Shown here: positions 37,796 through 46,251 of the stretch, in pieces
Layout: every line of letters begins with the position of its first letter
Position numbering within the stretch: the first letter of the stretch is position 1
NCBI GenBank assembly: GCA_019753285.1
Contig: JAIELD010000029.1
Location: forward strand, 1-64,000
Origin: Beijerinckiaceae bacterium
GTDB taxonomy: Bacteria; Pseudomonadota; Alphaproteobacteria; Rhizobiales; Beijerinckiaceae
Direction: 5' to 3'
Length of the DNA stretch: 64,000 nucleotides
Notes under the pieces: generated by a model
What the model saw: the letters and a program-made list of their open reading frames with translations, nothing else
What the model was told of the DNA's origin: nothing
Databases searched by the model: none
Translations under genes and position numbers: made by a program

Positions 37796-37900
37796 TCCTT
37801 TGAAAAGGCTTTTGTTGGGGCCTCTTGGCGTTAGGAAAAGGCAAGATCCCTGCCGCGAACTCATTTCATGATGAGCGAGCGCCAGGGTTGTGTTGGTGAC

Positions 37901-38755
37901 TTATCTTTCCGAGGCCAGGGCCAGGTCCAGATACATCGATCGAAGCGCCTTTGCCGTCGGTCCGGGCATGCCGTCGCCAACCTTGACGCCGTCTATGCTG
38001 ACGATCGGCGTCACCAGACTGCCGGCGCTCGTGTAAAAGGCCTCGCGGGCGGCGTGCGCCTCCGCGAGCGAGAATGGCCGCTCGACGAGCTTCAGCCCTT
38101 TTTCCGCAACCAGCCGCATGACGGCGAGGCGCGTCACGCCAGGCAGCACCGCATGCGATAGCGGGCGCGTTACGATCTCGTTTTCGCTGGTGACGATGAA
38201 GGCAGTCGAGGATGCGCCTTCGGTGACGAAGTCATCCTCGATCATCCAGGCTTCGTTTGCGCCGGCGGCGCGGGCAGCGCGCTTCGCCATCACCTGCGCC
38301 AGCAGCGCGACGGATTTGATATCCCGTCGCGCCCAGCGCTGGTCCGGCACGGTGAGGATCGCGGCGCCGCTTTGCGCCAGCGCTCCGTTTACGATCGACT
38401 TGGCCTGCGTGAACATGATCACTCGCGGCTTGAGATCGTCCGGCGAGAGATAGTCGCGATCCGCCACGCCGCGGCTCACCTGCAGGTAGACCAGCCCTTC
38501 ATCGAGCGCGTTACGGCGAATGAGCTCCTGCTGGATGCCCGTCCATGCGTCAGCGCCGAGCGGATTGGGGATGTCGATCTCCCGCAGCGAACGGTCGAGC
38601 CGGGCAAGATGCGGCTCGTTGTCGATCAGCCGGCCTCCAATGACGCAGGTCACTTCATAAATGCCATCGCCAAACAGGAAGCTGCGATCCATCAGCGGCA
38701 CGAAGGCATCACGCTCATCCATGAACTCGCCGTCATTGTAAACGATGCGGGACAT
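37901..38755 (-). CDS. class IV aminotransferase (D-amino acid aminotransferase-like)
   Basis: The 284-residue PLP enzyme starts at 38755, preceded by an A/G-rich AAAGAAAGAGA. Fold-type IV features are DRSFLFGDGIYEVTCVIGGR, the PLP Lys probably in RRDIKSVALLAQ, and the Glu/Thr region EDDFVTEGASSTAFIV. The family includes D-alanine and branched-chain aminotransferases and aminodeoxychorismate lyase; the RRDIKSVALL pattern favours D-amino acid transaminase. It is divergent from a DadA-like dehydrogenase, supporting a D-amino acid role. Confidence 0.87.
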   Translation of the reverse strand: MSRIVYNDGEFMDERDAFVPLMDRSFLFGDGIYEVTCVIGGRLIDNEPHLARLDRSLREIDIPNPLGADAWTGIQQELIRRNALDEGLVYLQVSRGVADRDYLSPDDLKPRVIMFTQAKSIVNGALAQSGAAILTVPDQRWARRDIKSVALLAQVMAKRAARAAGANEAWMIEDDFVTEGASSTAFIVTSENEIVTRPLSHAVLPGVTRLAVMRLVAEKGLKLVERPFSLAEAHAAREAFYTSAGSLVTPIVSIDGVKVGDGMPGPTAKALRSMYLDLALASER

Positions 38756-38955
38756 TCTCTTTCTTTCAATGCTACGCTTTGCCGGTCCGGCGTCGCTGCG
38801 CCGGTTTCCAATCTCGAGACGAAGACGGTCAGCCCCACACGGAGCCATGCGCCTTGCATTGCGGAAAAACGAGTTGGCTATCAAGCGCCAATTGCGCTGA
38901 AGTCGCAGGACTGTCGCGTCACAGGGCCTGATCTGATGCGCGCCGGGCCATCATC

Positions 38956-40221
38956 ATGAAGATCTGCGTCCTTGGCGCGGGTGTCGTTGGTCTGACGACG
39001 GCCTGGTGGCTGGCGGAGCGCGGCTATGAGGTGGCGCTCGTCGACCGACGCTCCAAGCCTGGCCAGGAGACGAGCTTCGCCAACGGCGCGCAGCTCAGTT
39101 ACAAGTTCGTCGCGCCCTTCGCCTCGCCGGAGACGCTGGCGAAACTGCCCGCGCTTCTGTTCTCCAACGCAGCGCCGATCAGACTCCGACCTGGTTTAGA
39201 CGGCGAGTTCTTGCGCTGGGGGCTCGACTTCGTCCGGCTTTGCAACGCGGCTGCGGTCAAGCACACGATCGTCGCGCAGTTGGCGCTCGCCGCCCTCAGC
39301 CGAGCGGAAATGCAGAGCTTGCTCAAGCGGAGCGATCTGCCTTTTGCCGTAAAAACGGCGGGAAAACTGATCCTCTATCGCAGCCAGGCGAGTTTTGCGG
39401 CCGCTCGCCGCCATATGGCGCTTGAGACGGGTGGCGACACCGCGCAGGTCATTCTGAGCCCGAAAGACTGCCTTTCGCTGGAGCCCGCGCTCAAGATCAA
39501 GGCCTCGGAGCTTTCCGGCGGCACGTATGACGGCGAGGAGCAGGTCGCCGACTGCGCGAGCTTCTGCGATGCGCTCGCGGCGCAACTGAGGCGACGCAAC
39601 ACCGTGACGTTCCACATGAACACGGACATCCATGGGCCGATCGTCGAGAACGGGGCCGTCAGGGGCGTGGAAACGAGCGGAGGGCCGATCGAGGCCGATC
39701 TCCTCGTCCTGTCGATGGCGAGCCAGTCCGTCGCCTTCGCGCGTCGGCTCGGCCTTCGCCTGCCGATCTATCCGCTCAAAGGCTACAGCATCACCGCAGC
39801 GCCGGCAGACGGCGCTGTTCCGCTGCAGCACAGCGTCACGGATTTCGACAGCAAGATCGTTTTCGCGCCCCTGGAGCGTGACGGTGCACCAGCGATCCGC
39901 GCTGCCGGTATCGCGGACATGGTGGGCAACGATGCGGCGATCGACGCCGCCCGCATTGCCGTCATCAGCAGGCTCACCGCGACCACGCTCGACATCGACG
40001 AGACGCGTGACCTCCAGCCATGGGCAGGGCTGCGGCCGGCGACACCAGACAGCCGCCCGCTCATCGGCTGGTCGCCCGTCAAGGGGCTATTTCTCAACAC
40101 CGGCCATGGCGGGCTTGGCTGGACGCTCGCCTGCGGCAGCGCGAGGCTTGCTGCGGACATGATCAGCGGGGAAACTCCCCCCGTCGAGCCCGGCTGGTTC
40201 GCGCTCGAACGGCGGGCCTGA
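38956..40221 (+). CDS. FAD-dependent D-amino acid dehydrogenase (DadA-like)
   Basis: The 421-residue membrane-associated DAO-family flavoprotein begins ICVLGAGVVGLTTAWWLAERG, followed by SKPGQETSFANGAQLSY, which is typical of DadA. The C-terminal FAD motif is PWAGLRPATPDSRPLIGW followed by NTGHGGLGWTLACGSA. It should deaminate D-amino acids to 2-oxo acids with electrons to the respiratory chain. The divergent aminotransferase and this gene share a promoter region of 200 bases. Confidence 0.9.
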   Translation: MKICVLGAGVVGLTTAWWLAERGYEVALVDRRSKPGQETSFANGAQLSYKFVAPFASPETLAKLPALLFSNAAPIRLRPGLDGEFLRWGLDFVRLCNAAAVKHTIVAQLALAALSRAEMQSLLKRSDLPFAVKTAGKLILYRSQASFAAARRHMALETGGDTAQVILSPKDCLSLEPALKIKASELSGGTYDGEEQVADCASFCDALAAQLRRRNTVTFHMNTDIHGPIVENGAVRGVETSGGPIEADLLVLSMASQSVAFARRLGLRLPIYPLKGYSITAAPADGAVPLQHSVTDFDSKIVFAPLERDGAPAIRAAGIADMVGNDAAIDAARIAVISRLTATTLDIDETRDLQPWAGLRPATPDSRPLIGWSPVKGLFLNTGHGGLGWTLACGSARLAADMISGETPPVEPGWFALERRA

Positions 40222-40244
40222 AAAGGGTCAGCGGCCAAAAAGGC

Positions 40245-40733
40245 TCAGCGGCCAAGCGACCGGCGCAGGAAGACCGTGCCGGCCACCGGGCTTTGGTAAT
40301 AGGGCTCGATGCGCTCGAAGCCCAACGCAGCGTAAAGCTCCATGGCCTTGCCCATGGTCGGCAGCGTATCGAGCCTCATTTCGCGATAGCCGAGGCGGCC
40401 GCCCTCGCGGATGATCGCTGAAATCAGCATCCGCCCAAGCCCGAGGCCTCGCCCTTGCGACTGAACGTAGAGGCGCTTCATCTCGCAGCAGCCGGCAATC
40501 GGCAGCGGCCGGAGCGCCACGCAGCCCACGAGGCCATGCTCCGGATGGTCCGCGACGATGAGTGCGCCGGAAGGCGCCGCATATTTCCCGGGCAGCGCGG
40601 CGAGTTCGGCCGCAAAATCCTGGTAGGCAAGGTCGACGTCGAGCGAGGCCGCGTACTCTTCGAACAGCGCCGCGACGGCGTCCGTCTCGCCCGGCCAGCT
40701 TGCAGCCCGGATCACGGGTCGGATCGAGCTCAT
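40245..40733 (-). CDS. GNAT-family N-acetyltransferase
   Basis: The 162-residue protein shows acetyl-CoA motif A as MKRLYVQSQGRGLGLGRMLI (core QGRGLGLGRML) and the C-terminal region AMELYAALGFERIEPYY. The substrate is unknown; small molecules or amino groups of proteins are both possible. It converges on the DadA-like gene. Confidence 0.87.
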   Translation of the reverse strand: MSSIRPVIRAASWPGETDAVAALFEEYAASLDVDLAYQDFAAELAALPGKYAAPSGALIVADHPEHGLVGCVALRPLPIAGCCEMKRLYVQSQGRGLGLGRMLISAIIREGGRLGYREMRLDTLPTMGKAMELYAALGFERIEPYYQSPVAGTVFLRRSLGR

Positions 40734-40780
40734 CCTCTAAGCCTGCCAGCGGCTGCCGGGCGGCCACACGCGCGGTTCGC

Positions 40781-41278
40781 TCAAAGGCCGAGCTCCGAGA
40801 GACCGGGATGGTCGGCCGGGCGCGGCCCGAGCGGCCAGTGGAACTTCCGGTCAGCTTCCGCGATCGGCACGTCGTTGATCGAGGCCTCGCGGCGCTGCAT
40901 CAGGCCAGTCGGATCGAACTCCCATTGCTCGTTGCCGTGGCTGCGATACCACTGGCCGTTTTCATCGTGCCATTCATAGGCAAAGCGCGCGGCGATGCGG
41001 TTGCCGGTAAAGGCCCAGACTTCCTTGATGAGACGGTACTCGAGTTCTCGCGTCCATTTCCCCTGCAGGAAAGCGACGATGGCAGGTCGGCCCTGCAGGA
41101 ATTCCGAACGATTGCGCCACCAGCTCTCCTCGGTATAGGCGAGCGACACCTTTTCAGGATTGCGATGGTTCCAGGCGTCCTCCGCCATGCGTGCCTTTTT
41201 GGCGGCCGTCTCGGCCGTGAATGGCGGCCGAACCGAAGTCGGCCCTGTCGTCGGAATTGCTTCCCCAATCGTATCCAT
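40781..41278 (-). CDS. NTF2-like protein, DUF1348 family
   Basis: The 165-residue protein starts at 41278 with GGAGGGGGAGTTC upstream. It is rich in Trp and charged residues, with the family pattern [38 protein letters not shown] and [19 protein letters not shown]. The SnoaL/NTF2 fold forms a cone with a ligand pocket. No enzymatic role is established for this subfamily. Confidence 0.85.
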   Translation of the reverse strand: MDTIGEAIPTTGPTSVRPPFTAETAAKKARMAEDAWNHRNPEKVSLAYTEESWWRNRSEFLQGRPAIVAFLQGKWTRELEYRLIKEVWAFTGNRIAARFAYEWHDENGQWYRSHGNEQWEFDPTGLMQRREASINDVPIAEADRKFHWPLGPRPADHPGLSELGL

Positions 41279-41311
41279 GAACTCCCCCTCCAATGACGAG
41301 ATTGTCCCGAC

Positions 41312-41938
41312 CTATCGGCCGGTCTGGTGTGATGCGAGCTCGATGCGAAGTCTGTCGTTTTCGACTTGCAGCGTTTCGAGCCGACCTTGCAGTTCAGCGA
41401 GCTTTTCCGCAACGAGCGCCGCGTCGAATTTCTGCGGAATATGCTGCGGGCAATTGATGTCCCAGGCCTCAACCTTGAACAGGATCACCTGCTCGGGATG
41501 CGCGCGATATCCCTCCGGCATCAGCTTTGCAGCAAGCGCGCGATCGTCATCGACGACAGACGCCGTGCCCCAAAGTTTGACGCGGCGGCGATTGGCGTAA
41601 TCCATCAGGAAGAGAAACGCTCTGGCATTTTCCTGAAGATTGCCTGTCGTGATGTATTGGCGGTTGCCACGGTAATCCGCAAAAGCGAGCGTGCTCTCGT
41701 CGATGACGCGGATGAAACCGGGCGGCCCTCCGCGATGCTGCGCGTAAGGTTGGCCATCAGCGCTGGCGGTCGCGAGATAGGCCGTGTCCACCTCGGCGAG
41801 AAACTGCACCAGATCTTCCGTGATGCGCGTGCGGAAGCCGCCGCCCTCCTCGACCTGCTGATAGATCTTTCGTGAACGCCGGGCAGTCTGCACCGATTTC
41901 ACCGCGTCGCTGAAGGCGATGTCGCTTGAAGGACGCAT
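41312..41938 (-). CDS. pyridoxamine-5'-phosphate oxidase-like FMN-binding protein
   Basis: The 208-residue split-barrel protein has the flavin-binding pattern TAYLATASADGQPYAQHRGG and ADYRGNRQYITTGNLQENAR (core YRGNRQYITTGNL). The C-terminal 40 residues form a predicted coiled coil (VAEKLAELQGRLETLQVEN), not part of the usual family fold. ATG at 41938 has GAGG upstream; a TTG six bases earlier is less likely. Its reaction is unknown; F420 or FMN reductase-like activity fits the fold. Confidence 0.84.
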   Translation of the reverse strand: MRPSSDIAFSDAVKSVQTARRSRKIYQQVEEGGGFRTRITEDLVQFLAEVDTAYLATASADGQPYAQHRGGPPGFIRVIDESTLAFADYRGNRQYITTGNLQENARAFLFLMDYANRRRVKLWGTASVVDDDRALAAKLMPEGYRAHPEQVILFKVEAWDINCPQHIPQKFDAALVAEKLAELQGRLETLQVENDRLRIELASHQTGR

Positions 41939-42127
41939 GGACAAACCTCGCTGGCTTTTCCCGTCTCAGACTGCGCGACAACGATCGGCGTCGCGCGTCA
42001 AAGAGGGATGACGCTTCCTTTTAGCGCCAGCCAACAATGGCTTAATATCTGTTTTTGACAATGGATTACGCCGCAGGGCGCAATAATCGAGAGCACCTGG
42101 GGGGCGAATCAGGCGGCGGCGTGTCGA

Positions 42128-42157
42128 CAAAGAAAAGCCCGGGACCAGCCCGGGCTT
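42128..42157 (-). terminator. rho-independent terminator after the small secreted protein gene
   Basis: A perfect 9-bp stem of AAGCCCGGG and CCCGGGCTT with a 5-base loop is followed, on the minus strand, by TTCTTT. It begins eight bases after the stop codon at 42165. Confidence 0.88.
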
Positions 42158-42164
42158 CTGCTTG

Positions 42165-42422
42165 CTAGCGGTAATAGCCGCGGCGATAGGGACGACCGTA
42201 ATAGCCGCGGTACGGACGGCCATAGCCGCGATAAACGCGCGCTGGCGGGCCGACACGCACGCAGCGTCCGAACCTGTTGCAGACAAGGCGAGCCTCCTCC
42301 GCGCCCTTCACGGCGAGTTCCGACCCATGAGGCGCAACGGGCATGGCCGATGCCGACAGCGTCGTCATGGCGACGCCGGTGAAGGCGGACGCAGCGATGA
42401 CCGCATATTTCAGTATGTTCAT
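42165..42422 (-). CDS. small secreted Arg/Tyr/Gly-rich protein
   Basis: The 85-residue protein has a signal peptide (YAVIAASAFTGVAMTTLSASA) and GGAGGAAGTATTCC before the ATG. The mature part has one Cys pair (LVCNRFGRCVRVG) and a tail of PYRGYYGRPYRRGYYR-type repeats. Similar tails occur in many short Hyphomicrobiales periplasmic proteins of unknown function. It has its own terminator. Confidence 0.78.
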   Translation of the reverse strand: MNILKYAVIAASAFTGVAMTTLSASAMPVAPHGSELAVKGAEEARLVCNRFGRCVRVGPPARVYRGYGRPYRGYYGRPYRRGYYR

Positions 42423-42603
42423 GGAATACTTCCTCCAATTATGAATGAGGCTGGCCGATCTGACCCGAACCGTTCGGCGACCACTCCGTCACGTGCCATT
42501 CATGCACAGCAAAACCAAACCGGACATGAACGAACGCGAAGACGGGCGAGGCTAGCACTTTTGTGGTTGAGCGCCACGCGTGATAAATGGGCGGCTGCGC
42601 AAT

Positions 42604-43434
42604 ATGTTCCCGCGGCCTTCCAAGACGAAAGACCATGCCTTGCACGATCAACCATTGGATAGCGCTCGCGTTTTCTCGAAGATCGCCTTTCGCGCGAGTC
42701 TCGCGCCGCAGGCCCAGGAAGCGCAGCAACTGCTCCGCGCGCAATATGGCGACGTCTCCGAACAGGAGGCGGATGTCATCGTCGCCCTCGGCGGCGATGG
42801 GCTGATGCTGCAATGCCTGCACCGCCAGCTCGGCTCGAACGTGCCGATCTATGGCATGAATCGCGGGTCGGTCGGCTTCCTGATGAACGAATACCGATCC
42901 GACGCGCTGCTGGAGCGGCTCGCCGCGGCGGAGCGCAGCATCATCCATCCGCTCATCATGGAGACGACCGATGTGCATGGCGTGGTGACGAAGGCCCATG
43001 CGCTCAACGAGGTCTCCCTGCTGCGCCGGTCCTATCAGGCGGCGAAGCTCGAAATCTCGGTCGATGGGCGGACGCGCCTTTCCGAACTCATCGCGGATGG
43101 CGTGCTGGTCGCGACGCCTGCCGGATCGACCGCCTATAATCTCTCCGCGAACGGGCCGATCGTGCCGCTCAACGCGCCGCTCCTCGTCCTGACGCCGCTC
43201 TCGCCCTTCCGGCCGAGGCGCTGGCGCGGCGCGCTCCTGCCGGAGAAGGCCCGAATCGCGATCAGGGTGCTGGAAGCAGATCGCCGCCCGGTGAACGCGG
43301 CGGCCGATCATCTCGAGATTTCAGACGTGAGCGAGGTCAGGATCGAAATGGATCGCAAGATCAACCTGACGATGCTCCACGACCCGGGACATAGTCTCGA
43401 GGAGCGGATCCTGAACGAGCAGTTCTGGGTCTGA
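42604..43434 (+). CDS. nadK: NAD kinase
   Basis: The enzyme phosphorylates NAD to NADP. Diagnostic motifs are [16 protein letters not shown] (GGDG), [24 protein letters not shown] and [18 protein letters not shown]. From ATG 42604 it has 276 residues, somewhat longer than the usual 255-260. No start in this region has a good ribosome site: GTG 42580 would add eight residues and TTG 42655 would give the standard length. The function is secure, the start is not. Confidence 0.92.
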   Translation: MFPRPSKTKDHALHDQPLDSARVFSKIAFRASLAPQAQEAQQLLRAQYGDVSEQEADVIVALGGDGLMLQCLHRQLGSNVPIYGMNRGSVGFLMNEYRSDALLERLAAAERSIIHPLIMETTDVHGVVTKAHALNEVSLLRRSYQAAKLEISVDGRTRLSELIADGVLVATPAGSTAYNLSANGPIVPLNAPLLVLTPLSPFRPRRWRGALLPEKARIAIRVLEADRRPVNAAADHLEISDVSEVRIEMDRKINLTMLHDPGHSLEERILNEQFWV

Positions 43435-43558
43435 CGAAAACGCGCAAGAACCTGTTTTTCCTCATCGAAGGTATGATCGATTATCGCGAGGCATTCGACG
43501 TTTCGCTCGCGCCCCGAAACCTGCTGTTAAGGCAAGCCATGCCAAAATCGCAGGAACA

Positions 43559-44140
43559 GTGCTCTTGCGTAGTGGTTACCTCACCGTGATGTACAGCGTC
43601 GATTGTAGCCGCCTCCGTTTTCTGATTGTCGACGACAACACCCATATGCGCCGCATCATCCGCGCGCTGCTGCACGGGTTTGGCGTGCGCGAGGCTCATG
43701 AAGCGGAAGACGGGGCGGCGGGCCTCGAAGCCTTTTCCAGCTACTCGCCGGACGTGGTGATCGCCGATTGGGCGATGCCGATCTTCGACGGCGTCGAACT
43801 CACGCGCATGATCCGTCAGGCGGATGCCATCGCCAACCCGTTCGTGCCGATCATCATGGTCTCTGGCTACGCCGAGCGCCGCAAGGTGCTGGAGGCGCGC
43901 GATGCCGGGGTCAACGAGTTTCTGGTGAAGCCCATTTCAGCCAAGGTGCTCTATCAGCGCATCGTGAGCGTCGTGCTCAATCCGCGGCCCTATATTCGGA
44001 CGAAATCCTATTTCGGTCCCGATCGCCGCCGCAACATCAATCCCAACTACAGCGAAGAGGAACGCCGCAACAACGGGATCGGGACCGGCGCGCAGATCAT
44101 CGCGCAGCAGACCAAGATCGACAAGGGAACTGTGCGGTGA
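43559..44140 (+). CDS. CheY-like response regulator with short C-terminal extension
   Basis: The receiver domain runs from RFLIVDDNTHMRR (acidic pair) through the phospho-acceptor Asp in VVIADWAMP (about residue 70) to the Lys in FLVKPIS. About 50 residues follow, with YFGPDRRRNINPNYSEEERR and no DNA-binding or enzymatic domain. It overlaps an HPt gene by four bases, so it probably exchanges phosphate with that protein. The start is uncertain: GTG 43559, TTG 43565 (best spacing from AGGA) and ATG 43589 are all in frame. Confidence 0.9.
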   Translation: MLLRSGYLTVMYSVDCSRLRFLIVDDNTHMRRIIRALLHGFGVREAHEAEDGAAGLEAFSSYSPDVVIADWAMPIFDGVELTRMIRQADAIANPFVPIIMVSGYAERRKVLEARDAGVNEFLVKPISAKVLYQRIVSVVLNPRPYIRTKSYFGPDRRRNINPNYSEEERRNNGIGTGAQIIAQQTKIDKGTVR

Positions 44141-44766
44141 AGGATAAGAGACAGGAGGCGCTGGCCAAGCTGCAGGCCCGCGGACCCGCGATCAAGCCAC
44201 GGGCAAGCACCGAATCGCATGGTTCATACGAGATCATCCGACCGCGCATCACGCTGAAGGACAAGGCTGCCGTCTACACGGACCGTCCAGGAACCATGGA
44301 TTTCTCCGCCATCGATCGCGCGGAGAAGGCGCTCGCTGCCCTCACCACGGAATTCTTCTCCTGGATGGACGAGGAAGTCCTGAAGCTCATGGAGGCCTTT
44401 GAAGCGATCACCGCCCTTGGGCCTGACGATGGACGCCTCTCGGCGCTCTACCGCGTAGCCCACGACATCAAGGGCTCGGCGTCCACCTTCGGCTTTCCGT
44501 TCGCGAGCACCGTAGCGCATGGGCTCGAGCAGATCATTCTCTATTGCGACCAGGACATGCCGCCGATCGACATCATGAAAAGCCATGTCTTCGCGATCCG
44601 CGCCATCGTGCGCGAGGATGTGCGCGGCGAGACCGATACGACGGCGCAGGCGCTGGCGAGCCAGCTTCAGATCATGGCGTCGAACTATCTCGCGAAACTG
44701 CAGCCGATTACGCGGGATATGGCGCAGGAACGGGTCGGGCGTTACTCCGGACGCCTGCAGGCCTGA
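44137..44766 (+). CDS. HPt-domain phosphotransfer protein
   Basis: The 209-residue protein starts at GTG 44137, overlapping the receiver gene stop. The phosphorylated His is about residue 109 in VAHDIKGSASTFGFPF, within a four-helix bundle (about 75-190). The basic N-terminal 60 residues have no recognised domain. No kinase is adjacent, so it likely links the receiver at 43559 to an unlinked hybrid kinase. Confidence 0.88.
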   Translation: MKDKRQEALAKLQARGPAIKPRASTESHGSYEIIRPRITLKDKAAVYTDRPGTMDFSAIDRAEKALAALTTEFFSWMDEEVLKLMEAFEAITALGPDDGRLSALYRVAHDIKGSASTFGFPFASTVAHGLEQIILYCDQDMPPIDIMKSHVFAIRAIVREDVRGETDTTAQALASQLQIMASNYLAKLQPITRDMAQERVGRYSGRLQA

Positions 44767-44781
44767 TCGGCGGCAACTGTC

Positions 44782-46251
44782 TCAGGCGGCGATCTTCATC
44801 GCCTCACGGCCGTCCGTATCTACTCTTTCGCCAGACGAGAATTCTTCCGTCGAAAGTTCTTCCGTCGAAATTTCTTCCGTAGATGCGTGCGACACGGCTT
44901 CAGGCGGGACAACCGGCTCGGGCTGGTTTTCCATGGCATCATCGCACACCAAGGCTGCCTGCGGCTCCGTAGCCTCCACCGCTGCGGCGAAGCTGACTAA
45001 CTCCTGTTCGATCGCGGCAAAGTCGATGACGCCGTCGAGTGCGTTCGACTGGGACGCGTCAGTGAGCGCCGGAGCAACCCGGTTGTCCATGTCGAATTCG
45101 ATCGACGAAGCAGCGCTCAGCATCCGCGTCGTCAGCCGCCTTGCATCCTCGCGGACGGCTTCCGCCTCGAGGCGGCGCAGCAGACCCATGATGCGGCTGT
45201 CCTCCGAGTCCGCGGCGCAGGCGACGAGAACGGCCTGGATCACCGAGCGCGACAGGCGCGGCTCCTCGCCGAACTCGGTCGCGCGGCCATGCGCAAGGAC
45301 GCCCTGCACGGCGGCGCGGAAGGCGGCTTCGAGCGATGGCGGCATCTTGGCGCGCCGGTAGAGCGCGGTGAAGCCGGTCATGCTGCGCTCGTGGAGCAGT
45401 GCATGCACGCGGCGGCCCGGCAGGCCGGTAAGGCTCGTCATGGCGGCCTCGAACAGTGAAAGATCGCGGGAGAGCAGCGCGCGCAGCAACAGGGACGGTG
45501 TCAGCTCGCCCTTGACACGCATGTGCTCCACGAGTTCGCTCACCTCGTCAGGCGCGGCCGCGCCCAGCAGGAGCACGGTCGCCGCCTGTCGCGCGTCGTC
45601 GAGCAGCCGCTCCACGCGGGTGCGCGGCATCCATTGGCCGCGGCAGACCATCTCGGTCAGATGTTCGGAAACCTTGATCACGAGCGCGTGGCGAACCACC
45701 AGCGGCAAATCCTCCCGATCGAGCAGCGCGGTGCGCAGCCGCGCATCATCGCCAAAGCGCTCGGCGAGCCTGGCGAAACCGAAGGAGGGGATGTCGCAGA
45801 CTTCGTTCTTGGCGAGCATGACCGCCGCGTCGATACAGCCGACCTCGCAGACAGCGGCGCAGACGGCGCGGGACAAGCCTTCGCGCGTTGCGACAGCCAT
45901 CTGCGTCAGCGCATCGCCCACGGCGAGGCAATCGATGAGGTCGGCGTCAGTGAGGAGCGGCGAGCGAGCGATCACCGGTACCGAGACCTCATGCTGGTCG
46001 TAGCAGAGCGAGACGACGAGATGCCGCGGTGCCTTCTCGCTGCTAGAAAACGCATCGGTGACGGCTTTTCGAACAGTGACGGACGGATCGTCGAGCAGCA
46101 GCGTGAGCGCTGCCTCGGTATCGGCGGGATCCTCGATGGCGAGGTAACCCGCAAGATATGCCTCGCAGAGCGCTTCGGCCGCCTCCTTGCGGTCGGCGGT
46201 CGGCGCGACGGTGAACCACTCGAGAAACTGCTTGATCAACATTGAACTCAC
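44782..46251 (-). CDS. DUF2336 protein with HEAT-like helical repeats
   Basis: The 489-residue cytoplasmic protein is almost entirely helical, with repeats such as LTLLLDDPSVTVRKAVTDAF and LARSPLLT-type turns (IARSPLLTDADLIDCL), typical of DUF2336. Members occur in Hyphomicrobiales and are often near two-component genes, as here. GTG 46251 overlaps the transglycosylase stop by four bases, so the two are coupled. The C-terminal end has three tandem STEE(I/L/F) units encoded by a 15-bp repeat. The function is unknown. Confidence 0.86.
   Translation of the reverse strand: MSSMLIKQFLEWFTVAPTADRKEAAEALCEAYLAGYLAIEDPADTEAALTLLLDDPSVTVRKAVTDAFSSSEKAPRHLVVSLCYDQHEVSVPVIARSPLLTDADLIDCLAVGDALTQMAVATREGLSRAVCAAVCEVGCIDAAVMLAKNEVCDIPSFGFARLAERFGDDARLRTALLDREDLPLVVRHALVIKVSEHLTEMVCRGQWMPRTRVERLLDDARQAATVLLLGAAAPDEVSELVEHMRVKGELTPSLLLRALLSRDLSLFEAAMTSLTGLPGRRVHALLHERSMTGFTALYRRAKMPPSLEAAFRAAVQGVLAHGRATEFGEEPRLSRSVIQAVLVACAADSEDSRIMGLLRRLEAEAVREDARRLTTRMLSAASSIEFDMDNRVAPALTDASQSNALDGVIDFAAIEQELVSFAAAVEATEPQAALVCDDAMENQPEPVVPPEAVSHASTEEISTEELSTEEFSSGERVDTDGREAMKIAA
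44841..44885. repeat. 15-bp tandem repeat, three copies, inside the DUF2336 gene
   Basis: ATTCTTCCGTCGAAA, GTTCTTCCGTCGAAA and a diverged TTTCTTCCGTAGATG lie end to end. They encode the acidic STEE repeats on the minus strand. As a multiple of three, copy-number change would keep the frame. Confidence 0.85.
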
